Assembly (NCBI RefSeq): GCF_028453695.1
Contig: NC_135775.1
Coordinates: 5,518,001 to 5,582,000, forward strand
Origin: Augochlora pura
Taxonomy: Eukaryota; Arthropoda; Insecta; Hymenoptera; Halictidae
Length of the DNA: 64,000 nt
Direction of reading: 5' to 3'
Positions within the stretch are counted from its first letter, which is position 1; each line of letters opens with the position of its first letter. Positions 47,341-59,345 of the stretch are shown here, one piece after another. The translations under genes and the position numbers were made by a program. Under the pieces are notes generated by a model. The model saw only the letters and a list, made by a program, of their open reading frames with translations. It ran no database searches and was not told the DNA's origin.

Positions 47341-50300
47341 TTAAATGTTCATATGTGGTTTACAGCTGTTAAATTGAGAATTTTTATGAAGATATTCGGT
47401 ATCTTAATTAAATTTATAATAATAGCTTTTATTGTATTATCACTTTCTTCTTATCCATTTATTAGTTTGAGTACCATGTATATAAATGCATTTTGCAGTC
47501 TAGTTTTGTTAAAGGAATTGTTTAGATTTGGAAGTCAATTTTTATGCGAATTTATTACATGAGACTAATTTTATTAGGAGTTTGCAAAATGTAAGAAAGT
47601 TGAGAAAGTAATTGATGTGGTACGATATCATTTTTAAACTTTAATTTCATTGAATAAAATACTTTTATTGAGTTTTTGAGGTTAGGTTGTTTTTAGCGTG
47701 GAAATCGAAGTCTTAAAAAGTTCTTGGCGTAAAATAAAGGTTTCTTATAAATTTGAAAACTGATAAAACTTATAAATTAGAAAACTTAGGAAAATTAAAG
47801 AAAATTACTCATGACATATACAAGATAATAACCCCTTTTAACGAGGTGTCCGCAGAAAGTTTAACAGCAGCGACATTTGTACAAGCAGAATCACAACTTT
47901 TGAATCGCGTTACCGGGTAGATACACATCAGAAAGATCATCCGAGTGCCGCGTATTAAAATCCATGGAGTCGACGTTGAATTCATTAATAAAGCATCAGC
48001 GCGAACCCCGGGCAGAACGCATTAACAAAACAACAACCATTAATAACACGCCATAGAAAGGTAATCCACGTCGGCGGCAACGCGGAAGCGCGATCAGTTT
48101 CACGATCGGGAGAAGCCCCGATTTCCTACGGAACGAAAAAAAGGATTAATGACGCAGAACGACGAGTTCGTGAGACTGATTTCAATTGGCGGCAGCGGCC
48201 GCGAGGGAGGAGGAGGATGAGGGACGAGAGGTGGAGGGGTAGCTAGATTGGAGCGCGATCGAATCCGTGGCATTGTTGTGGATCGTTTACCGCCCAATTT
48301 CGGTCGGCCGTGCTCGATTATGGGTATCGCGATCCTTCATATCTTGCGGTCGCGTATACACTACTACAGGGCCCACCGCGACCGTAGGAATCGGGGAAAG
48401 AGTCATCGCAGAAAATTGGAGTGGTTTCGCCGACGGGTTCCTCGAGAGGTTTCAGACGATCGTCGCCGCGCACAGCGTAGGCCCACCTGCATTTCGTTTC
48501 GCAAACAACCCTTCCCGAACTTGTTGCCGAAACGTTTATGCCTACCACCGCGCTCCCGGTTGCCGCTTCTTTATTTCCCTTGCCATTGATTGCTCCCAGA
48601 CTTCGGCAAACTAGCTACCTAAGACCATTAAACTTTCTCGGGAATTTGCTGATAGAGTTCTCTGATTAAATAAAAGATCGTGTTTCCATTGTGGTTGGTA
48701 TTAAAAAGTTTTTAGCGTGGGAGATGTTGAAGTGGTATTTAGAGCAGTTATGGGGAAGTTATGTGCTGTGACTCAGACGGTGGATTATTTTTAGTAGTAT
48801 ACAATTAATTTTGTTTGTCAATTTTGCAGTCCATAAGTTTGCTATTTTGCGAATAAGTTTATGATAGACTTTCGTTTGTTGATTGATCTTACTGTCTTTA
48901 CCATATTCGATAAACATGAAATTTTAATTTAATTTTTATAAACAGACGAAAGATAGCGTCGTCGTTTTACAATCACAGTAAATTCTCCCCAATGCTTTTA
49001 AATAAAAATTAACAATTTGGGAAGATGAGATGCGATTATTCCAGCTCTTTTTATAGTAGACAATTGGTAAGTGTATAAACGAGTCGCAAAGCTTAAATAA
49101 TCGAATCTTCTCTTCTCAAATTGTCTATTTTTACTTTGTGGGGAACAATTTACTATATTGGTAAATTGTTGCTCTTACCAACGAAATATTGATATAATAA
49201 TATAATTAATTCTCTTAATTATTCAGGATATTGAATTGAGAGAATTGAATTTACTAGAACCACAGAAATTGGAAATATTACCTGTTAATAACCCACTTTT
49301 TAGGTCCGCCACAATTAAATTAGTTTAGAATTCAAAACGGCCCGCAAAAATATTTTACTCCGCGGCTGAATCTTGCCACATTTCCGACGGCTGTAAGAAC
49401 AAAGACGCACCGTTTCATTCGCATCGTTTCCGGGTACACCGTCTGGTACTTTCATCAGCGTGCACAGCGGAAGCGCCGGTTTTTCATTTTCAACATCAAC
49501 AATATTGTTACTCCGAGCAATCGCGTTCACGGGTTCCGATCAAAGGCATTCCTCGAAGGGTAACAGAAGATGATATTTCATCTGCGACTATTTCGAGGAA
49601 GATTCGTCGAGATTCCAACATCGAGCAGCCGCCGACTCCGAAGTTTAGAGAGCATCGCCGCCGCCTTCGTCTTTTTTACCTTCCTTTTATGTCTCTGCTC
49701 TCTGGCAGCGTGGCCCCCTCGGAGATGCTAGAGAATTTTTTAGCTTTTACGGCTGCGCCTCGGCGCACTCAATCTTCTAGATGAACGCTTGTTTCGGCCG
49801 ATGAATCGATAAGGGAGCGATCGCACAGCGCGACGAGAAACTCCTTCAGGAAAGTTCGTTCGCTGCGCTAACAGGACGCGAGCAACTGGTACACAACGGG
49901 AGGAGAGTCCTTGCCTCTCTCGAGTTATCCTTCCGCGAACGTTTAATTGCTCCAGTGACCGAACGAAACATCGAACGGATACCTATTCGTCTGCGGGATC
50001 TCCGTTCAGGTGCTTCCTGTTTAGCAATTACGTTCAGTTTAGCAAACTATGATTTTCTCGCTTTTTATAGCAGCTTTGTTGTACGGTGCTTTTGCAGAAA
50101 TAATAGTAAATTTGTCAAAATTTAGAGTTCGATGGACGTTTTAATTTGTAATTTATTATCCGAAGCGATTCGCTGAACGAAATAAATATTATAAAATGTT
50201 AGGAGGAGGAGTGTGCATTTAATTCGAGCACAGGCTATATTTAGACGAGTATAGGCAAGATTACGATTCATAAAAAAATAATTTAATTTAGGGATAACTG

Positions 50301-53110
50301 TCGTGGCATGTAATAATTATAGTGCGGATCTTAATGCAAAATACAGATTATATAAGTTGATTGTAAGAAGTATAAAATACAAGAAAATATTTTTTCCCTT
50401 CTATCAATTTTACTAGGTCAATAATTATATACCTAAATCCTTAAGTTCTTCTAATATCTTCTTAATTTTGTATTTGACATATTAATTTTTCTCATAAATG
50501 CACAAAATCCGCAGTCTAGGAATAACAAAGTTATAAGTGCTTTTATCACAGATATCTAAGAATTGTTACATGGAATGGAAATACAATCAGCCAGGACAAT
50601 GACTTCAAATTCACAGTTAAAATGGCTTCGATGGCAAAGAGTTAAACATGTAAGTGTCAATCCAGATGAGACGTCCACTACAGAGGACAGTTTACATATT
50701 CTCATCGCTGTATCAGTCCAATAAAGCAACGCTTCGTGTCCCGGAAAATATGCCTTCCAACGCGAAGGAAACGCGGTCAAAGACGACTTCGAGGAAACGT
50801 CGTCCCCGGATCTCGGTAATCCAGGATCGCGATGTCCCGCGATGATTTCGTCGAGATATTCGGCAGATCTTCTACGTAGATAGCGAAGACGTAGTCACGC
50901 AAGCCGAGCCGACCGGCCGGCCAAGTGGAAAAGCCAAGGAACAGGGCCGCCGCCTTTATTCGCTTTGCGCCCGATCGCGACGCATGTTTCGCAAATCCCT
51001 CGGCATTGTGGCCTCGTTCGGAAACTGTTCGGGGACCAGACCGGCCCGACTCGTCGTCCTCCCCCTCCCCTTTCGGCTCGATCACGGTGACACAATGCTC
51101 GGAAATCGGCCTGTTTACATAACCCGGCATCTGTCACAACTGTTTATGCCGCCGGGGTCTCCGGATTCGTTCCTAAGGCGGCCTTAAGCTCTCGTTGCTT
51201 TTGTGCCGCGACAGTCGCACAATGTCCCTGCAAAGTAGTCACGCTCGAGTGCCGCGGATCGGCAAACATGTCCCCGAGTTTGTTCCTTGCTGCCTGCGTC
51301 CCGATTCGACGACATTCTCGTCGAGATTTTCGTCCGGGGATTTCGCCGGCAGACAAATTCCACCGGTGAATTAACTCTGGCGGAGCGACGGAGACGATAT
51401 GATTTACAAATTGAGCGTTCATGGGGTCCCTTGGCTCAGCTGTCTTCGTGGCTATGGGCATGCTGGGGGACTAGGTTTGTTAAAACTGGGCACTTGTTAA
51501 TAGATGATAAATATTCTCAACGTAATCTTAGTAAAAAAAATCGATTCTACCTTTTTCTTATTTTATTGAAGTTTCAAGTTTGACCAATGTTCTGTCAAAG
51601 CGATAGTTCGAAATTCGTATATTTAGCAATTGAAAGAAATATGTTAAAAATCTTACTTTACCAAAGAAAAATGTTATCTTAAAGCTGCTTTGATGTTGTA
51701 CTTGGAACTGTATTTTTCAAGCTGACCGTCGCGAAATCTCCGGAACAGTTCTGATTTTCTTCAAAATTTATAGAAATATTCTACCAGGATATTTTACAAT
51801 GTAGTCAACGATGTTTCTGATATGTCAATTATTCATTTATTTAACTTTGAGAAAAGGAAAAGAAGTCATTTTAATGAAGATGTTCCAGTATTTTTCAACC
51901 GTGATCAATGTTCTACAGGAAGAGATTTAAGAAGCAATAATAAATATTATTAATAAGAATAAGTTTGCTATTTTGTACAATTTTTACCTTTAAAGAATCG
52001 AGAAATTATTTTAGTGAAACGTGACATAATAAAACACTTTAATTAATATCTATTCTACTCAACAGAAAGCAATTACTATACCATTATTAATTTCCGGTAT
52101 ATTACTATGTTATTGACGTAAAAGAATAAATGAATAAAATATGACCTACAAAACGTAAAAATATTGAAAATGTAACCGATGCTATATACAATTTATTGAC
52201 TGCATGCAAATTTTTTATCTTGCTTAAAATACCGAAGTATTCAAAAAAGTATAGTACGCGTTCGATAAGCCCATACAAAAATCACGATTGCTTCTGACAC
52301 GCGGGCGTCGTGTCCACGGTCCACTCGAAATCCGGAAGTACGACAAGCAAGATCTAAGATCGAGCAATAGATAAAGAAAATGGTACCGTTCGAGCGGTGT
52401 ACCGTTCCGCGGGCGCAGTGCATCGTGTCCCGGCGCGCATACATTTTATTCGGCCCGCCGCCGTCGCCCCGGAGTTTATCATTCGAGTTATGTGTCATTG
52501 TCCGTGAGCCGTTTCTTTGTGCCGCGCGACAGTCGGCTCTCGACGACATAATGCCACGCCGCTACGATATAATGAAGCCCGTGGCGGGCGTAGCATTGTA
52601 CCGGTTACCATGTAACTCGTTCCCTCGTTTCTGCACGCGGCCACGATATATGGGATTGCCGGGCCTGTAATTTGACCCGCAATCCGTCCGTCCGCTGTCT
52701 GCCATTTGCTTTCCTAAAGCCAGTCGTGAATCAAGACGGCCGGGGCCGGCTCGCGCGCACTTACGTGTTTCGCAGACGACGACGACGGCGACGGCGACGA
52801 CGACAGGCCTAGCCAGTGGGAGACCAGTTTCTACTTTTCGTCCCGGGGATTTGTCGCCGACACGATCGCTTTGCGATCACCGTTAATCACCGGCGTGATT
52901 TCGACCTGGACCTGCCGGGGCACTCGTCTCGCTCGCTCGGCTCGCCTGTCCGACGCTCGCCGCGAAGCTGAGATGAATTATTCAGGCACAGGTGTCGCCG
53001 TCGCACGAGGCGCATTTCTATGAATGCCGTGTCTTCTGCAATTAACCGTTCGAGAGCCTCGGTGCTCGGGTCGCCGGGTTGTATATTTAGAAACGATTGT
53101 TTTAGAGGAA
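47341..53110. other. Unique DNA, alternating composition; no gene seen
   Basis: AT-rich blocks at 47341-47860, 48620-49330, 50040-50750 and 51480-52250 alternate with GC-rich blocks. A GAC/GGC trinucleotide run lies at 52774-52804. An unpaired, decayed TTAA-type end may lie near 47830. The 147-aa and smaller frames show no domain. Confidence 0.5.
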
Positions 53111-53260
53111 ATAAAGGATGCAGCTTCGGGGACGGTAAAATATGGCTGTCTATTATGTGGACGATAAAAATTAATGAGTGATGATTATGTGGTACTTAAA
53201 TGACAAAGCATTTAGCATTTATGAGAAAGTATTATTATTCGCAATCCTTCGAATGTCACG

Positions 53261-53441
53261 CGGATTTATCGGTGACGTCACGGATGAGTAACTCGGCGAA
53301 GATAGGAGTGGTTGCCAAGGATTGCTTCCGAGTCTGTGATTGGTCACGGTGCATCAGTCCACTACGCTGCTCTTAAAGGGTAAAGCTAAACTTTACTCTG
53401 CTGATTATTGGGTCATCCGTGACGTCATAGATGAAATCGAG
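53261..53441. other. Inverted repeat carrying two CRE palindromes
   Basis: TGACGTCACGGATGA at 53273-53287 is the exact reverse complement of TCATCCGTGACGTCA at 53413-53427, and similarity continues outward (gattt-at-c). Each arm holds a complete CRE, TGACGTCA. Between them are an ATTGG (inverted CCAAT, 53339-53343) and TCAGTC (53354-53359), an arthropod initiator match. It may be a small foldback element or a regulatory element. Confidence 0.6.
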
Positions 53442-53933
53442 TGACATTTGAGATAATGCAAGGTAAAAACGATTGTGAATTATTACGCGGGGGTAGAAAT
53501 TTACCCCTTAAAGCTCCTCAATGATTGATTACGACCTGGATTTGCGATTAAAAAATTCGAAAAATTTCTCACTTTTTTAAAGGAACTTAATGGCTCATTT
53601 TGTAATAAAAATCCGCTGCGAACTGATTATGAATTGCTTGATTTAATTCACGACCATCTTGGTCACTCTTAACGGACTAAATCGCTTATTTAATTTCCCG
53701 GCTTACTTAATATATTTTTTACAATTCGCGTGCCTCCAGGGGATGCAAATCGAACGTTAAAAAACCGCGAATTTTCATGAAAATCCACCGAAACGGTCGA
53801 ACTTCCTAACAAAGCGTCCAGTCATCCAGATTTCCAGCAAACCGAGGTCCGATTTTCCAGAGCGATCGAAACTTCGGATTACAACATCGCCGGACAAAAG
53901 CAGTCAGTTTTACCAGTCGATTCGACAGCGACC

Positions 53934-53959
53934 GGGAGGGTGTTGGGGGGGGGATAGGG
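53934..53959 (+). other. G-quadruplex-capable tract
   Basis: G runs of 3, 3, 9 and 3 are separated by loops of 1, 4 and 3 bases on the plus strand. Confidence 0.8.
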
Positions 53960-54353
53960 AACGGCACTTTTGCCGATCGATTCCCGATGACGGAGCTCGG
54001 TCGCATAACTTCCGGTAGAGAGGCTCCGCGGCCCAGTAAATACGAGCTGGTCGGTGCATCGGGAGTGCATTAGCGTTTCCTTGCGCATCGTTGCCGGGGC
54101 TCGGGGTGGATCGTGTGCCGCCATCTTCCATTACCTTCTCGCGAGAGGAGCCCGCCGGCTGTTTTATTTTATACGAATGTTCCGCGTGTTCCCACGGGCG
54201 AGCTGTAAATACCAAAACGGGAAAAAAGGGAACGCGTTACGCGGCAACTTATTACGCCGAATATTGCGCCGCGGCTAATAAGGAACCGGTGCCCCGGCTG
54301 TTCCTCCTCGTTTTTTCATAATCACCGGACCTGTTTCTCGAGCGATCCCCACT

Positions 54354-54468
54354 CCCTCTCTCTCTCTTTCTATCTCTCTTTCTCTCACCCTCTCTCTTGC
54401 TCTCTCTCTTTATCTCGCCCTCTCTATTTCTCTCACTCTCGTCTTCCGTCCCTTTCCCTCTCATTCTC
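54354..54468. repeat. Imperfect CT-rich tract
   Basis: About 115 bases of pyrimidine-rich CT/CTTT/CCCT repeats; no pure run longer than about 12 bases. Confidence 0.85.
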
Positions 54469-56509
54469 GCCGGATCCCTCTTTGTAGCCTCCGTTTCTCT
54501 CTTTCCCGGGGAACGGCGGCCCGGAAACCGGCGTCGGGAGTCCTCCGAGTCTCCGGGAACGCGATCTCGTCATTTGCAAGGGTAATTGGAATAGAATAAA
54601 CGAGCCTGGTTTGCAGTCGGCGTTATTGGATTGTCGAGGAGCGACGGGGAATTCCCGCGGCACGGAATTGCCGGTGATCGACGCCTCGATGGATGAAATA
54701 ATTCCGATTCTTGGAGCCGATGACGCGACCCAGGACCGAGGAGGATTCGCCTGGTAACGAGGTTTTGACGGAGCCGTTACCCGACCGATCGAAATACCCG
54801 CGAACCCCCGGTGTCGCTGCGAGATTGGCCAAGTTTTCTCGAGCCGGCACACCGAAGTGGCTTCGTCTTCGGGAATTATTTTTCGGACGCGGCAAAGTTT
54901 CCTGGAACTCTATTAACGGGGCTTTTAAGCGAGCGCGCGTTGAACCGGGTTTGGAGATTTTTCTGTGGAATTTGGTCAATTGTTTATTATCGCGGTCAAT
55001 TGTTTATTATTTGAATACATGTAGATTAATTTATTACAATGTCAATAACATTTTCAAAAACGGACTGAATAACTTTTATAATTTTCAGATGAATCAGTTT
55101 TTGATAAACGAGATTTCTTAATCCTTTTTCTGTGATTCCAGGTAATTAAAATAGACATCTCAGTCATTATACAATAAACTAACACTTTTAAAATTTAAAA
55201 AAAAAATAAGTCGATTTGGAAAATTTTTTGCGTTGTAAAAAATATACAAAAACTTTATTCCGTCACTGATTGATCTACAACAAATTGAAAATCAAGCGAA
55301 TACAGCCTGATACCTTCTATACTCCGACATTGATGATACAGAATGGTGATTTCAACGCGAAACTACTTTTCCTAACGATACGTGATTTTCGAGCTAAAGA
55401 AATTAGACGTTCCGAGGCGGTCAAAGAAGGGAGCATTTCCTGGCATGTCCTGTGCACGTCCTCTTGAAGCCAGCAACCGAATTAGCGGGATCCGTGGCGC
55501 GGCGGAAGGTGGACGGAATGCCGGCCGTTTCAACCCTTTGACCCTCGTCCTCCGCGGTCAGCGAGATTGAATTATATTTCTTTCTCCGGGGGTTGCTGGC
55601 TGTCGCGCGCGCGCGAAAAAAAAAGAACGCTGCTCCACCCCAAGCAAATGGGTCCGGTCCGCGGACCGGACGCGAACGCGAACGACGGAATGTTTTCGAG
55701 CGCCGCGGCGCGCGGAGTAATTCAATATTCGAGCTGTCTCCGTCTTCAGGGACCGGACAGGTCCTCGCCTCTGAAAATATTCGGGACGAGAGGATTTTTT
55801 CGCGGCGAGCTTTCTCCGTCGGCTAACGCGGTTTCTCTTTGCCGGGTCTTTACTCTATTTTCAAAATTTGAGACGGGACCTCCGGGGATCCTCTCTTTCG
55901 TCGCTCTTTGTCGCCGTTTATTCCATTTTCGATGCTGACGACAGGTCCTTCGGCATCCTCTTTTTCTTTTCATCGCCGGTTTTTAGCCCCGCGACGCGGT
56001 GGAAAACATCGGCGGAATATTGTTGAACGCGATACGTCTCCGCGATTGTAATGGACGAATATCAAGCTGCTATCTCTTTGATATTAGTATTTACACGGCC
56101 CGCGAGAGTACAAGAGTCTCCTTTTTGCCCCGATGAAAACACCGCGCGCCGCCGCTGCGCCGGTAATAAATATCGCGGCACAATGCGGAAGGATTATGGG
56201 CGCGGGAACAGCTAGGCTCTTCGCCATTTTCTAATGAACGTGTCTGTTTGATGCTCTAGCTACCATTTACTTCGCTGTATTTTAGCAGGTTGGATGCTCT
56301 CTTGGTTTCATATGGCTTACATTAATTTTTTAGTAGACTAAACTAAATTTAATAAAGATGTGGAGCATGCGGACCAGTTAGGCTACCACCTAGTATGATA
56401 AGTTCTAACTTTAGAGTTCCTGTTATAGTAATTAAATTGTTCAGATTTTCCGGGAATTTTCGTGTTAATGTAATTTCGTGTTAAAATAATTTTTTATTGG
56501 CTTATTTAG

Positions 56510-56588
56510 TGAAAAATTATTGTCTTACCATATGAAAAATTATTGTCTTATTATATGAAAAATTATTGTCTCATTACGTGAAAAATTT
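56510..56588. repeat. 23-bp tandem repeat, almost four copies
   Basis: gaaaaatta or gaaaaattt starts at 56511, 56534, 56557 and 56580, exactly 23 bases apart, with attgtctta in each full unit. Confidence 0.95.
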
Positions 56589-58970
56589 CCTTACAAAAAT
56601 TATTTTTGAAACATTTAACACCACCAAAATTCTTCGACAATTGCTTGAGATATAACATACCCCGCACCGTTTATCGCGTCAAATTTTTATACCACCCTGA
56701 CACCGAGTTAATCGGAGCGACGTAAACCACGCTGGCAGAAAACGTCGAAATTAAGATTTAACGCTGCCCGTCACATCCGAAACAACTGATGCGATACAGC
56801 GGAAGAAGCACTCTCGAATAAATACTGAAAGCAGCTGGAAACACAGTTCGCATAGAACAGTGGCAATGTTTAACGTGGACTCGCGTAAAATTCGCGCCCA
56901 GCCGGCCGAATCTCGCGGCAGTAAATCTGCCGGTAAAGTTAATGAGTCTCCTCCTTTTTGGGGAACCGTGGTGCGCGCATTCCGAAAATGATCGACCCCT
57001 TCTAGATCATCCTGTATACGCCCAGCGCCGGGCCTCTTTAGCGCCCGGGGCACACCTTCCGACCGGCACATACATAATTCACGGGGATTAAAAAACGCGA
57101 AAAAGTTAATCAGTCGACTGCAGCCGCCCCCTGGTTCGGCCCTGGACCCCCCTCCGGACCCCCCTGGATCACTCCGGATCGCCCTGGCGAGCTCCACCTG
57201 CTGAACCTACTCCGCTATCCTTCCTGTTATTCCGCCTTTCGTTCGACGCTCGTCCCTCTTGCTTTCTCTGTCTCTCGTCCCTCTCTTCTCTTTCTATCAT
57301 TCTCTCTCTCTCTCTCTCTCTCTCTGACGGAACATCGTCTCGACCCGCCCCGGTTTTTTGCCCCGCGAATTCACTTTCGCCTTCTCCGGCAGCCTTGGAC
57401 TCCCCATTAGCGGTCGGGAGCTCTCCGCTCTTGTTATTTATCGGGCCGGCGTCGGGACGTCTAATTAACGGGCCGCAGGGAGCGGCTGGGTCTGTCGTGA
57501 GATTAGGATTTACAACGCTGCGATCCTCTCGGCCCGAGGAACGGACGACTGATCGGTCCGCGTCCCGCGAATCTCCTTCGTGTCCCTTTTCCTGCCACTA
57601 GGGCCGAGCAGCGCCGCCAGTTCGACCGCTCCTTTCGCAAAAATTCATCGGGACCCTTTTCTTTCGCGAGAGAATTCCGCCGCGCGAGGAATTCTGATCC
57701 GAGAAGACGGTTACGAAGTGATACGGGTTAATGATCAAGATCGCTGCAGCTCGTGGCCATTTTTAGGAATGGCTTCACGATTTTATTAGGTGAAAGATGA
57801 TCGGTGGATAATATGGTTAATTGGAGTTGGATAAAGTAAGGGAAGATAAAGAATACCTCCTTTCGTAATAATAAATATTTAACGAATTATAATATCGTTC
57901 GTTGAACACTAGAGTAGCAATAACAAATCAATAATCCACATTCGATTATCTTCTTTTTATTCATCAACGAGTGTCTTTCTTTCATCGAACAAGAGATTTT
58001 TAGAAATTTTTATTATTTCAATTTATTTTCCTCGAAGAACGTGTCAACTTTTACTGCAAACAATTTTTCTTATTGCGTAAAAGGTAAAACAATGCTCGAC
58101 TCGCGAAGCACAGATCGTTTCTCGTCGCGAAACAAGTGTCTCAAAGTCATCGACTCCGTGCTCTCCACGTAACAATTACTCAGTTTCAATGAACACTCCA
58201 GATTACGAAGATTGCGAGACAAACGTATTTATACATGCGCAACTGCACCGATAATCCGGTGAATTCTCGAGCTCGCCGCGTTCTCGTAACTTCACGAAGA
58301 ACCTTGAGACAATTCTCGGTGCCCGCCGCCGCCCGTGCCACGGCGAACTTTTATACGCGTAAAAGCGATCATGTAAATTGCCGTGGTTTGCCTTACACCG
58401 ATTAATGGTAATCTCGAGCGTCTCTTCGCGGCGCAGCGAAAGAAATTTCGAAGCGATCCGGTCTGAATAACAGAGTACAGGGAACGCGGAGTATCACTCG
58501 AGGATCTCGCGAACGGCGAAAGAGAGACGGGAATACGGAGTGATCGAGGGGGAGAGAGAGAGGAGCGGGGAACGGCTGCATTTTTCTTTTCTTAAACGAC
58601 CACTTTGCATGTAGCAAACAATGACGAACCCAATCTCCGACGACATCCGACCGTGGAGAGACACAGAAGAGGCGTGGACGAGAGAGAGGAAGGTCGCGCG
58701 GAACCCCGGAACGAGTGAGAGTTCGACGCATTGTAAAACCAGACTTTTTCCCTTGTGACCCGGTTCAATTACGCCCATCGGAATCCATCGAATCGAACGG
58801 TTCCGCGAGTCGTTCCACGGCTCGCCCGGCCTCGAATAATCAGAAACCCTTCCGCCGCGGCATCTGCATGTCCTTTTCGTGTTATCGCGTCGATGTCTAT
58901 CGCGATCGTTGCACCGTCGGATGTGCTTGGATGATTGCACTTAGGATCCTCCCACTTTTCTCATTTCTAA
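56589..58970. other. Mostly GC-rich unique DNA with a CT array
   Basis: GC-rich from about 56650 to 57780 and 58080 to 58960 with an AT-rich gap. Overlapping 148-aa minus and 89-aa plus frames at 58494-58984 are unrecognised. C-rich runs at 57126-57165 could form a G4 on the minus strand. Confidence 0.5.
57300..57325. repeat. (CT)13 microsatellite
   Basis: Pure CT run closing a 90-base pyrimidine-rich tract that starts near 57236. Confidence 0.95.
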
Positions 58971-59120
58971 TATCCATTAATTAATAAATAATATTTTACA
59001 ATAGTTATATAAGATTTATTCTATAATAATATTCTAACATTCTAAATACCTTAATAAATAAATAAAAATATTTATTAGATCTTGTATGAAATCTGTGTCA
59101 CGAGTCTGACTCACTATTAT

Positions 59121-59135
59121 AGTGCAAGGGGTTGC
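59121..59135. mobile_element. Decayed lone TTAA-element end
   Basis: agtgcaaggggtt matches the right ends at 25545 and 28511, but the expected TTAA reads TTGC. The upstream cgagtctgactc recalls subterminal sequence near 14730 and 28317. The left end is not found. Confidence 0.4.
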
Positions 59136-59199
59136 TCTTCGTTTTATTGCTTCATTAATTGTACATCGTTCCTACGTCTCGCATTTTACTATATATAAA

Positions 59200-59345
59200 T
59201 AAGCTCGTAACAAATATATAACTAAATAAATATATAAATAAACAACTAAATAAATATATAAATACATAAATAAACAACTAAATTAATATATAAATATGTA
59301 AATAAATAACTAAATAAATAAATATATAAGTGAGTAAATAAATAA
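59200..59345. repeat. AT-rich (AAAT)-type tandem array
   Basis: Head-to-tail units mixing aaataaatatat and aataaacaacta, with the aacaactaaat word recurring about every 40 bases at 59240-59280. Pure A/T apart from a few C and G. Confidence 0.8.

Larger units (their letters stand above)
53442..56509. other. Largely GC-rich DNA with G4 tract and CT tract
   Basis: Mixed to 53740, GC-rich to 54990, AT-rich to 55360, GC-rich to 56240, AT-rich after. Alternating CG at 55603-55614. The 139-aa minus and 136-aa plus frames near 54433-55121 overlap and lack domains. Confidence 0.5.
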
